Assembly (NCBI GenBank): GCA_009869945.1
Contig: WIXG01000024.1
Coordinates: forward strand, 1 to 64,000
Direction: 5' to 3'
DNA length: 64,000 bases
Source: Mesaphorura yosii
Lineage: Eukaryota; Arthropoda; Collembola; Poduromorpha; Tullbergiidae
The stretch's first letter is position 1; every line of letters begins with the position of its first letter. The notes beneath the pieces are model-generated. The model saw nothing but the letters and a program-made list of their open reading frames with translations, did no database searches and was not told where the DNA came from. A program made the position numbers and the translations under genes. This document shows, piece after piece, positions 28,201 through 40,400 of the stretch.

Positions 28201-31200
28201 TTCAACACAGGAACATTAAGCCTTTATCGTGGCTTTGATTTATAGTCGCAGAGGAGCAGCTTTATTTATTTATCGCCATTCTTCTGCACAAAAGACTACG
28301 ACGCGAGTTAAATGCAAACTGACTCGGTCGAGTTTTTCCTTTCAGTTTCTTTTATTATAGAACGACCTTAGACTTAATTAAAATCTTGTCCGGCAGCACA
28401 ACGTAAGTCTCAGCGGCCAGTGCAAGACATTAAGTAAACGATGATAACTGTTGCTTGGCTAGAAATGAAAGAGTCATTTTATGTACTTAAAAAATAAACC
28501 AAATATAAAAACTCATGCGTGCGTGTGCATGGCGCTCTACCTTGCTCACATGTCTCCTGGAGAAATGCCTTTTCAGATTCAGATTTATATCGCTGCTGGA
28601 CCCGGTCCTGTACACGTAAGGCAATAAGTGTTAAATATCATGGCATAACAAGCAACTTACTAAGTGAAGATTATACACAAATGGAGAGTAGTGCTTCATT
28701 CAAATGCGCCACTACTTCAGAACTTTATCTCTTTATCTTTGACCAATGTGTGCGCCCGCACATCGCAGAAGAATTGGTCATTGACAATGTATGGCTCAAA
28801 GGACCAAGCACTGGCTTTCAGTGACTGATTGTTTGAATTTTGGTTTATGCCAACCTGTACCATCATGCATAAAACACGTATGTATAAAATGGCATCATCG
28901 GATTGAATTAAAAATTTTCTCACTCATTCCTGGAGTTTGTAACGCTGATTTTTGAATTCCGTATTCTCTTGATTGGTGTAATTTACTGCCGAAGCCTGTT
29001 AACTGGTTCGCACACATGCTGCAGGAGAGCTAAAATAGTGCATTAACGACAGAGGCAACGTTACACGTCTATACCTTATCGTGTCGCTAAATCGAAAGGG
29101 AAAAAATGAAACTATGTCATGTGAATGATACACAAAAGGTGCGGCTTTCAGCATTAAAATGTGCCATGCACATTTTAATAGCAAGCTCATGCACACCGCA
29201 GCAACTAACCTGCTGTTAGGCCTCTGCTCGACTAATCTGGAATAACCTCTCACCACTTTTGCGAGCCAGCATAAATATTGAGCTTGCATTTGTGTTTTAC
29301 ATCTCTATTTAGACTGCTGTTTGCGAACCGTAATGCCATGTCAGACTTGGAAAAAAGAAACGCGGTCTCGCTAAAGGCAACTATTTCCACATACTTTCTT
29401 CTTGCAGTGCACGCTCTGGAACCGGGGCCGATTCGCGATTGGTACCATTCGTACTCATATTTCGTATGTCAGACATGAAATTCCTGAAGGAATAAGTTAA
29501 TCTAAAATGATGAATCTTTCATAAACTTGACATTAATGATTTAAACAGTCAGTCTTTCACCTCCTCCGCGCACTGCTGCCACTACTCTCGTAGTTTGGTG
29601 CACATTCCGGGTTCAAGGAAAATGATATATGAGGTGCGTAGCATCAGTTTCGCACTTATTTCCTCTGCCACGCATTGAAATCTGAATAAATGTAATTTGT
29701 AATGTCATCATTACCCATCTCACAACGGTAGAAGTTCATATCCGGCAGAAATAAGCACATGCGAATGCGTATGAGTCAGGCACAGGATATGACATTAGTT
29801 ATGCTACACTGCAGATCTGCGTTCAGAATCCGTGCTTCAATATGTCAATACGACAAGCCTAATTTCCCTCAAGCGCTCACCAATATGCACAGTTCCCAAC
29901 TAACCTGCAATGTATCAGTGCATAATTTGAGGCGGGCAAAGCTGCAGAGGCCATGCAGTGGCTCCAGCGATCTGGCGTGGTGTGTGGGACTAGTGCTAAC
30001 AATCAAACGGTTGGGCAGCTGGACAGAAGCTGTTTCAACACAAAAACTCAAGATTTTTATGAGTTGAATATAAACTTAAGATTGTAAATTCGAAACAGCA
30101 ATCTGCATGTCTTAGTTTATGGTTGTCGTGGTCAATTATTTGTGACTCAGAGGACACAACGACGAAAAGCCGATGCCATCGTAAGAGGATTGTGTGCTGA
30201 GTTAATCTTGCGCCTTACAAAATGAAGTTTTTGCCAAACGCGATGTGTCAACTTTTAATTCATTTAGGAATAGTGCAAATGCCAAGCGCACAGGTCATTG
30301 CTAAAATGTTGCGGCACGTCACAGTAAATACACGCTTAATCACAATTCCGGTTCGTGTTGTGTACTCTGCTGTGGTGAGAGCATCAGAGCTGAGCTCAGC
30401 ATATGTTGGTGTTGGTCATCTTTGTACGTACTCAGAACAGCGATAATTAACTACGTCATCGCTGTGTTGAATCATCGTTTTAAAGCATTCAAATCTGGCT
30501 CACAGCAACAAACTCTTTGGCAAAATCACGGCTCAGTAGAGGAGCAAGTCAAGTTGGTTGTACGTTGAGTAAAAACTGGCAAAAAAGTATTTACTGCGCC
30601 CCATTCTGTTCATTTTGCCCCAACAATCACGCCACGCCACAAACCACTCTCGGCCTAAGAGTTCTTAAACTGAATCCCGAGGCAGTGTCAGTATAATAAT
30701 ACGAACCGGCTCAGACGAGGCTCAGGGCGCAGCGTACAGCAAAACGCAACCAGAGTTCATTTACTCGGCTTGGTTTTTGTACGCGTACGCGAAGAAAAGG
30801 CATGGGTTTCTGACTCTTCAAAGAGAACGCGATAGCGAGTGAAGTGAGGAGAATCCAACTTGCAACAGCTTTGTGCTGCTGATCAGTTGAAAAGTGTACT
30901 CCGCAGAGAGAGGAGCATTTTTGTAGCACTGTGCGCCAGCCCGGCTCGTAATTTCTCACATCTCATCATCTGCAATTGTTGTTCATTTAAGTGTTTAGTA
31001 TGCAGTATTCGAATTCATTATTCGGTACCGTAGAATCGTAGTTGGTAACTGTAATCACAATCGCTACCTTGGCGACTCTGGTGAAAATGTTTCGTGCAGT
31101 GTTCTGTTGGCAGAAAGTGAGACGACGACGCTTGGCATTCCAGCCGTTGTAACAGGTCACAAATTATTTTTCCATCTCAGCGTATGGTGGTGAATTGTAA

Positions 31201-31272
31201 CAACGATAGTTTTAATTCAACATAATATCTAATTTATTGAACATCGAAGACTCAATCCCCAAGATCCACAAT
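13228..31272. other. Gene-free stretch between the mariner element and CadN exon 1
   Basis: I recognise no protein, tRNA or rRNA gene here. The many open frames of 60-120 codons are what chance gives in AT-rich DNA, and most lack an ATG. An ORF at 21822-22184 reads somewhat protein-like, but it starts with TTG and matches no family I know. A possible LINE 3' tail lies at 25205-25224. The last part, roughly 30690-31272, should hold the promoter and 5' UTR of the cadherin. Exon 1 has an in-frame stop at 31213-31215, so the coding sequence does not extend upstream. Confidence 0.55.
25205..25224 (+). repeat. Possible LINE 3' tail: AATAAA plus ATTCG repeats
   Basis: AATAAA (25205-25210) runs directly into ATTCGATTCGATTC (25211-25224). 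Several arthropod non-LTR retrotransposons end in a polyadenylation-like signal followed by a short pentamer repeat of this kind. No reverse transcriptase is visible upstream, so at most this is the 3' stub of a heavily 5'-truncated copy. A chance microsatellite is equally possible. Confidence 0.25.
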
Positions 31273-31423
31273 ATGGACAGAACAATGCTCACACGTCGCG
31301 GAAGACGCGTGAGTCAAAGACGGACACTCAGACTTTTTGAGTCATTATTGTTAGACGTATGCGTCATCAGCGCAATTCTCCTCACGGTGACTCCGCTATC
31401 GTCAACGGAGACATCCAGTCAAA
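31273..31423 (+). CDS. CadN: CadN exon 1: signal peptide
   Basis: This exon encodes residues 1-50. The ATG at 31273 is the first one after an in-frame stop at 31213-31215. A very basic start (RRGRR, then QRR) precedes a hydrophobic run, LLLDVCVISAILLTV (25-39), and a small-residue stretch, PLSSTETSS, where signal peptidase could cut. The donor is AAA|GTAAGT, which leaves one base (A) of a split codon. Exon 2 begins with TA, completing ATA (Ile51), so the two are phase-compatible across 27 kb. The assignment rests on this phase match, the strong donor and the signal peptide, not on sequence similarity. Confidence 0.72.
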
Positions 31424-34400
31424 GTAAGTGAACCTCGTTTTCTTTTCGTTCACGGCAGTTGAAAAAAAAGGTCGTAAGTGCCGGTCGGTGCGGACTGTGT
31501 CAGTTGAGTGGACTGTTGTCATCAAAGTGTGAAGGGTACCATTCCCTCCCCTCGCACTGCGTTGCATGGCAGCAGGTAGCTTTCGGTGAGGACTGAACTG
31601 AACTCGCTGATCAACCGTGAGGAAGGAAGCTAGTTTCTGGGAGAGTGCATGTCTTAATAAGTGAGAACGCGCTGAAGGAAACCACCCTTCTTAAGTTTTC
31701 ATTTCTTCCCAACTTCATGTTACATTTTTAAGGGCGATCCATTTACTCCCTCGCTTACACACCATTTGAAGGAACCAAATTTGGGAGGGAAGATAAGTTA
31801 AGATTCTGTAAGAAGCTCTCGTGCCTCAAACCTCAAAATATTTCTGTACCTATGATGTTTCGACTTCGGCATCGAATGAAAATGAAACAAAATGTCGCTT
31901 TGCTCCAACTCTGTGTTAAAGTCGTAGTAAATATTTTTGATCCTGGCCTGGACAGCCTCCGCTAAAACAACCAGATGGTTTTACTTTAACGCCGGCATTT
32001 AATATCGAAATATTTATTTGCTGCCATCTGTTATGTTGTGTCTTGCGATTGAGAGCACCGTTATTATTATTGTGCTACAGAAATCAAGACCAAAGCAGTA
32101 GGTATAAGAGTGCGAGTGCATACCAGACGAAAGAATACGATATATACGTATTATATACATATATACATGTGCACACCGAAACGTGGCAAAAAACCTGACC
32201 TGACAAATATAAGCTTGACCATCATTTCCGCCGGACTACATGATTTTCATTTTCACTCTGGTGCTCACGTTGTCTTTTTGGCAAATCAAAGAGTGTACCC
32301 ATGTGCTGGAACAGACACTGAGAGTCCATTTGGAAAGTAATAAAATGATTTTTCACATTCACTGCACTGTGAACAGAATGATTGCGGTTTTATCGCAAGT
32401 GTCCATCTCAAATCGCTGTCTGGAACTTTGACTCGTATTTTATTTCTCTAAACTCCGGCGTGTGTCCATGTCTGTATTGCAATTTGCAGTGGACTCAGTG
32501 GAGCCTTGCGCTTCCTTCTAAAATGAGCGGTCTTTCACCGCCTGCCTTTATCTTTGCAAATTTCTAGTATCATGGCGCTTAGAATTTCTTTCCATCATTA
32601 ACCATTAAATAGATAGATTTTCTGTTCGCATTTTTTCAGATTTATTCGAAGCGATATTCTGGTGCCCGTGGTGACTTTGGACTATGTCTTATTTTATAAC
32701 GTACCTCGAATGCCATGCCAATGTCCTGCCATGCTGCATGGGGCGAAGAAATATGAAGAAAAAGCAGCATGAGATTCCATTCAGTCGGTGCTCACTGCTA
32801 CACTGTTCTGTCTACTCTTTGGGTGTATTGTGCACCATATTTTCTTTCATGGCATTCTTAAATTACAATCTGACGTAAAACATAGTCGCAAAGAAACCTC
32901 GGAAGTTCATTGCATTACATTTAAGATAGTTCACAGTGGCACGCATAACCCTCTTGTTTGTGACAAGCCAGAAAAACGTCATTCCAAACTGAAATTATAA
33001 GATCGTACATATATCATTATTGAACTCTTACAACTACTAGAGCTTCAGTTGACCAGCTGTTGGAAACTGTTTCTCTTCTTTTCTGGATTTTTGGCTATAA
33101 ATAAGACAAACGAAATAAGCAAAAGAAATGAGCGAATGTGAACGCGGCCCGACAACGTACACTATGGACTATTTAGCCAACGAGAGAACGTACGAGGTTG
33201 GTTGCTGGAAGTGTTTAACAATATATTTGACTTTCTTTGAAGGTACAACGCGTTCTTTAGGTTCCAAATATATCTTCCATTGAGAGCAGTTGAACTTGTT
33301 CCGTTTTTGTGTTATTGACTCACGAATTTTGCTTTGCCGTTCCGAGTGACTCCATCACAAACTTATTCAGGCGAGCATAAGCGCGAGTCTTTATTTCACA
33401 AATAAATGCCCATGAATTTGAGTCGTTCGTTAGCGGACATGGAGCAAAGGAAGGAAGCGGGTTGAGTTAATTGTCCAAGACTTGTACTTTTTTCTGGAAC
33501 GTGATTTCGTGACTGGTTGACAGAAAGGAAGATTTAAAATATCGTGCACTCTGGCCCATAAAATTTGACAAAGTCCTAATAACGATATGAATACAGCGCA
33601 ACATATTCAGACGGTGCTTGGAGAGAATGAAGGGGAAGAAGAGTAAAAAGTGTAATAACATATTATAAAACAATATATTTTCACGGTTGTATTGTTGCCT
33701 TGCAAAGTCCTCTACTCTGCCATGAGTATTCCAGTGTCGTACATATGCATTGGCGCAGTGCTGCTTCGCTAATGAAGAAATATGCCTCTAATCCTCTTTA
33801 ATATGTTTAAAATGACACTACAATACGAACTTTGATATGGTGAGTTTCCATCTACGTGCATCTCGAACATATTAATGCATTCCCGCTGCCACGAAACCAT
33901 GATTTCGTGATGGCAGCAGAGAAGCCACAAATGACACTTTTAATTCTGTATCATACAAGCGCCGAGAGACAGCGAACAAGTGCAAAGTACAGCAGGCGTC
34001 TGACCGTGCACTGATCCCATCGCAGTATAGTTAGCCACAAAAAGCACAAGTATAATGTTGGTTTCTTGTGCGCGTTGCCATTACCATTAAAGAAGAACAG
34101 TCGTGTTTGTGAAATATGGAATAGAACGAATCTCATGTCAAGTTTATTTAAAATATAAAGTTCACGGTCATCTGGTGCACGAGAAGGTAGCCGTTGTTGT
34201 GCGTAGAATGAATGCGCCAAGGAGGAAATTTATGGCATGGCACATTAGTTCCGTGCAAGCGTATTACATAACACAAAGATGGAACGAAGACCTCCAGATT
34301 TCCACCAAACTGATGCTGCATCTTTTTCTTTTGCTTCTCTAATCATACCACATTATCATGAGGTTGAACGAGCATTGCAATGTATTACACGCAGAAATTG

Positions 34401-37400
34401 ACTTCGAGCTCACAAAGTTTTACGACCGTTTGTCTGAGATTCGGATCGGCTTAATGATAATGAAAATAAGGATTTATTACAAATCCTTGGAATTTCGCTG
34501 GCAATATTGTCTGGAAGGATGACATCCATATTCTTGTGCTTTGTTTCAAGGGATAATACTGGCTGATGCGTTCAATTTCCACGCATTTCCTTATTTCGTT
34601 TATGATGAAAGGGATAATGCAATGATACTCGCAATGGAATGCTGTGAAGATGATGGAAACGGAAAACAACGAAGCAATGCAACAACAAAGGCTTACGGCC
34701 GTGGTGATCAGAGCTTTTCCTCCTCAATGCACCGAGTCTCAACTTTCTAAATATTTTCCTTTTCTTCGTCACTCAAATTACGTTATTCTCGCCTGAACTT
34801 TTCACTCTTTAAGAGTTATGTACCGTGCTAAAGTGCATGTAATGCGTAAACAAAAACGTTACACTTTTTTCTTCGTGATTTGCTCGTGTCTTATTTATGA
34901 CGAGAAACGTATCTTGACGGCAACCCCGCGACAAGTCTCCAGAGACTCTCTGTGCAAATAGAATCCTAGCATGTAATCATTCTGAGCTGAACAAAAACCA
35001 AATTTTCACTCAGATTTCACTTTTCTCTTTCTTTCCGGAAGTTTTTCGCTTTTTCCCTACGACGTCTTTTATTCAACATGGCTTTTGTCCTCATAGACAT
35101 AATTCACACTTGAATGGAGCTGTCCTTTCCTTGTGCTCGACGTCAAGCAAACTTAACCAGTGATTATCTAGGGCATGGGCACATGAGTGGTGTTCAGTAA
35201 ATGTACGTCGTTGCGTATATTTGAATATTATTCAAAGTTCGATCGGAAGACGTTCTACTCAAGATCAAGAACTTTCTGTTCTCCGTGTCCTAATATTTGG
35301 CAAGTGCAGCTGAAGACGGAAAGAAGCGAAGAGAAAGGCCGAGACAGGGAATTAAGGTATTCTTTTGTGTAAATTGACGCCCGGAATAAATTGTGCAAGC
35401 ACATAAGTAGACAAACCACTGCCACGTTCGAGCTTTCTATTTTATGCAGGTATCGCATTAATATATTGAAATCGATCTGTTGACATGACTTCATCTTCAT
35501 CACTTGCCATACCTCTTTTGTTATTACGACAGAAACCCTCTTGTCGGTGCAAAGGACTCAATGGGAAGAAAGTGTGCACTTTCTCCTTCATTCAGCTTGC
35601 ATCAATGCAATCATTATGTTTTTATGCTACTCTTGTTGTTGTATGCGGTCGGGTTGTGGCCGGGAATAAAATCAACTGAGTGGAGGAAATGGATTCGTAG
35701 TTTATGGCGAGCCACAAAGCTCCACCAATGTTTTAGTTTTCATCCACCTGTATGTACTGGATTACCCGAACGTGCCTTTTCGCCCTGTCGCCCACATTGC
35801 TCATTATTGACAAGAGTAGCGGCAGGAGTCTCTCACCAGTCTGTGTCCTAGCGTCCGACCACATCACAAAATTACCAAGCACGTGCCTCTCGGCGTGTCC
35901 ATATCGAATGAGTACGCAAACTACATGACTTTATTGAAATCTGTGCATGTTGTCAGCTGGATCATTCTATTATGTTTTAGATGACAAGATTGAAATTGAA
36001 TTTCAATGAGAGCAGGAATAAAGAGGAAGCCCTTTGTGCTATCCATTATTAACTTTCCAGTTCTTTCGGCCCAGCTGACCGTTAAACCTTGTTTCACGGA
36101 TGTGTCGAAGAGAAACACAACGCAGTTCCGCAATTTGATGGCCGTGAGCACTTGTGGCCTTTGTTCCGCAGCGTTAACTTTCCGTAATCGCTCCAAACTG
36201 CATTAGCCAGACGAGTGTCCCATGTCCTAATGTTTGGCAACACAAGTGCACTGTGCCTTCGAGCTACTGACTTAAATTAATTAATTTCCAATTTCTACTC
36301 TCGGTTTTATTGATTCGGTATTTGAGTTAATTTGACCGCTTTTATGCACTCTGTAACCAAATAAGACCGAACAAATACTTTCAAAGAGACCACACTCTTG
36401 AAAATTGTAAGGGGACGTCGAAGGTAGTTCATTTTAATAGTCCACCGCCCTTGATCTCATTGCTTTGTATTTATTTACCCAAAATTAAAAACAAGTAATT
36501 AATGATTGCCTTGTCCACTGTGCTTGTCGCTTGTGTGTCGAGGGCTTATAACACGGATTCTATAAAAATACCGCACGAGGTCTTTCGAGACGGATCGCTG
36601 TGCTCCTTGTAAGTCGTCCTTACTCGTGACTGGAACTCGTGCTTAATGTCAGGTTGTAAATTTTTCAGCCGTGGTCGGTTTAAAAGGTTGCACAATTTAC
36701 TTCCCTAGTTAATGAACGGTAGCTTAGCGGTGAATCCAGAACCCATAATTAGAGACGACACGGTTATGAAATCAACCGCTGGGCTGAGTGCTCAAACATT
36801 TGCTCCTTGTTCATTACACACTATAATCAATGAATAAATATCTTGTAGCTATTGATTTTTGTATTTGTTATGCAAGGGCATTTTGCAAACACTGAAGAAT
36901 GACAGGCAAAGTTTAATTGTTGGGGCGATTGTTGGCGAATTGCCTGCTATCTTAAAGGGAGTGTCTTATGCTTTGTCTTCGGGTTACAGAGGAGAGGCCC
37001 GCGTCGAAATTACTGAAATTCATTAATTTCAAAATCCGCGTAAGTTCAAGGTTTCAGCAATCAATTACGACATCATCGCAACATGTAACCACACAAATTA
37101 TAAAAAACGGTACTCATTCCTCATTGTTGAGCAAAGTTCCTTGACTCACAGACTGATAACCTTCCTGTATTCATAGAATATTTCGAACTTCTCCATTCTT
37201 ATAAAAATACTCCCAAGATGACGATATGACGAATGCTATTGTAAATATTAACGTCGAGCTTGCCAAAATATGATAATTGACTACTTGTACAACAATGACA
37301 ATGGCTGTTTGAGTTCTTGTGGAATCTTCTTGCTGATAAAACGTGCATTCTACGGACGCATAATGTTGTTGTCTGGTACATATATTTGTGTGTTTCCAAT

Positions 37401-40400
37401 TCCCAGCGGACACCATTACACAATCTACGCGGATTCCTGCATGGTGAATTCCTGCGTGTTGTTTTATTGTTCTACTTTTTGCGCGCATTTGTTAAAATGT
37501 GACGAGTCGTACATTAAGCATTAGTGCTCAGTTAGCCAGCGAGCATTTGCAATCGGCGCACTGAAGGTGCATAAAGCACAAGCTGGTAATTGCAGAGAAA
37601 CAAACTTCGGCACAACCGAAGCATCTAATTAACGAGAAATGTGCTTAAACTTTGTCTGACTTGTGTTATTAAATTTGCAGAGCTGAAAGACTCTTGGTGA
37701 TCAATGCTGGCACATTAATATTTTATGTTCTTTCGTCTTTCTTTTGCTTGAAGAAAAAGTACTGTCTTGGTTACGAATTTACATTTGCCGTGGCCGTGGC
37801 TGTATTCGTGTACTCTAAGGTCATTGACTGAGCTGTGTGTACAAGATACATGAACAAAACCTGAAGGGTGGTTCATAGCTTAGGGGATGAAGCCCGGCTT
37901 TGCCTCGCACCTTTGGCTTTGCTTTGAATCTCAGCAGTCTTGCAAATGCTAATGCAAATCTTGTCTGCACGCACAAAAGAAGAATATATTTGTCTTATAA
38001 TAATATTCAGCTTTTATGGAACTGTTCCTTTGTGCAAGCGTGTTGGGATTATACATAAACAGGATGGATGGATTACTGACTCGACAAGCAAGAGTCAGCA
38101 ACTTGTGTGCTATTTTACGCGGAGAACCATAATTTTGTACACGAATGGTAGAACGAGTGGAGGGTCCGAGAGCACAAGACATGAAAAGACTCAAGGAAGC
38201 AGGCATGCTCATAAAGAAATGGATAGCTCGCGAGATTTTTTGTAATCTAGACCCGAGGCAGTTCTCTACCTTGTCCACCCACTTGGCCAAAACTTTGTAC
38301 TCTGCTTGATAATAAACTGGTACTGGCTGTGAGCAACAGCACAACACGAGAAAGAAGTCATAAAAAATAGGTTGATGGCATTTTAGCTTCATGTCAATTT
38401 TTAACGGCTTAAAATCTTCTTGCTCTCTGCATTTGTCTTATTATGCATTGTTTCGCACACAAAGCTAATTCCTGAGGTCTTCCGAAATTGAGAAGAAATT
38501 TTCCTTGCTCAATAGATCGAACCGCATCAACTGACGAAACTTGTAATGGATTTATTTCTTTTTGTCGTCAATAATCTCTGCAAGCTTATGCGCCTAGCTT
38601 CTTTGGGAGTGGTGCAGTATGGACGCTTTTATGCTTTCATTTAATTACATGGACGCATAATTAAATGTGAACGCAAACATGTGTGCTTGTTATGAGATTG
38701 CCGCTTATCTCCATGTTCGCATGTAGCAGCAGACCATAAATAATAATCCAAGAAAAACCAGTCGAGCATAAAACTGTGGGTTTCGCAAACAACTCGGCTA
38801 CAAATCTTTGGACTTTTTCCTTTGTGGATATTTATTGAGCGGTTTTACGTTTTAGCGTAGCCCATGAAATGAATATACAAATATTTAATAGCTCAGACTC
38901 TGGTCCAGGGATTTCTACCAACGAAGACTTCACCTTTCCATCTTGATTGTTTCTGGTCCACCTGTTCTGTCTTTCTTGCATAGCTTGCTGGAGCCGTTAG
39001 TATGACGGGATCTACAACCTGTTGTGTCATGACAAAAGACCTGGACTCGTCCGACTACCCGTGCACTTGTTGAAGCAGATACATGATCAGTGCTACAGGA
39101 ATGAAGTTTCTTCTCGGAAGAAACCAAGTGCAGTAGTGCTTTAATGATAGTGGTCGACGGCCCAGGAATTATAATTATGATCATTACATTAGGAAAAAGC
39201 AGCATATGTTGTATACATGCTCAGTGCACAGTCAGCACAGTGCGTCTTTCGACTGGAGTATCTGTAATTATCATTCTGAAGCCCAGTAGTAGAAGCAAGA
39301 CAACAAACGTGTTTCAATCCAGAACCAGGTCTTTGCTGGAGCTGATGAGGAAGGGTGAAATTCAGCTTGACAACGAAGGAGTCAGTTGTGAGCTTCGAGA
39401 ATGTAGCGTGGTTTGGTATAACTCTTGCGAGAGAAAAGTTGATCTGGATAAGTTCGATATCTGCTGAGAAACTTTTGTTGCTCATGACGAGCCTCCACCG
39501 GTTGCTGCTGTCGTGCAGGGCGGCGGCTGACGATACCATGCACGAGCAATGATATTTTGCTTAATTTAATATGCATTGCGGTGTAATTCCTGATGGTTTT
39601 CAGGACGAGGAGAATATATGGAGCAAAATAAAATTTATGTTACCAGTAGCTCTTATTTAGGTGATTGTACGTGTGTTGCAGAGTGAGCGTAATAACGTAA
39701 TTTATAAGAAACCGTAGCAAACAAATAATACAGTGCTCGGGACGGAGAAGAAGATGAAGAGTGAGTATTTTACATGGAGTACATAATGTAGAGTGGATGA
39801 ATGTGAGACGAATATTAAAGAGTTGTGCGGAGCAGAGTGCAGAATAGTCGCTGAACTGACTGCGAAGGAATTGAGCGGAATGGAAAAGGTATCAGGACAG
39901 AGACATGCACATCGCAGTGACTCGGACTGAATTAATTCATTGGAATTAGTTTCATTGCATTTGCTCTCTATTCACGACTATTGTCTCGCATCTTCTCTCC
40001 TCTGCAGCAGCATTCTGAGAGTCTTACAACGGTTCTGGTTCTGGTTTGGTTTTAATTTCATTATTATGCACAGATTCAGTCGCTCATTATTGAGCACAAA
40101 AGAACCAGACACCATGAACATTTGCACGATTGCAATTGTGGTGCTGAGTTCGATTGCGGGATCATGTTCGACGTTCCAAATGATATCCTCAACCTGTAAT
40201 TACAAGATCAAATGAATTACCCTGCCCAGCATTGCGATACTCATTTCGTAATTCATTCCATGAATATGTTCATTACTTCTAATTTACACCGTATGAATTC
40301 CAAATTGAATAATATGAAGGAAAAGTTCAAGTTTTTCTGTACGCCTAAGTTGGTTGGGAGCCGTGGGATCAGAAACGAAATCATAAGAGAATCACTTAAT

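Noticed and set aside
28519-28824. 101-codon plus-strand frame
   Set aside because: No domain, signal or neighbour supports it; the composition matches the surrounding non-coding DNA.
37949-38392. 147-residue ATG frame on the minus strand with a hydrophobic N-terminus, inside intron 1
   Set aside because: A length near this is expected about once by chance in such a window. The rest of the sequence shows no domain or repeated pattern.
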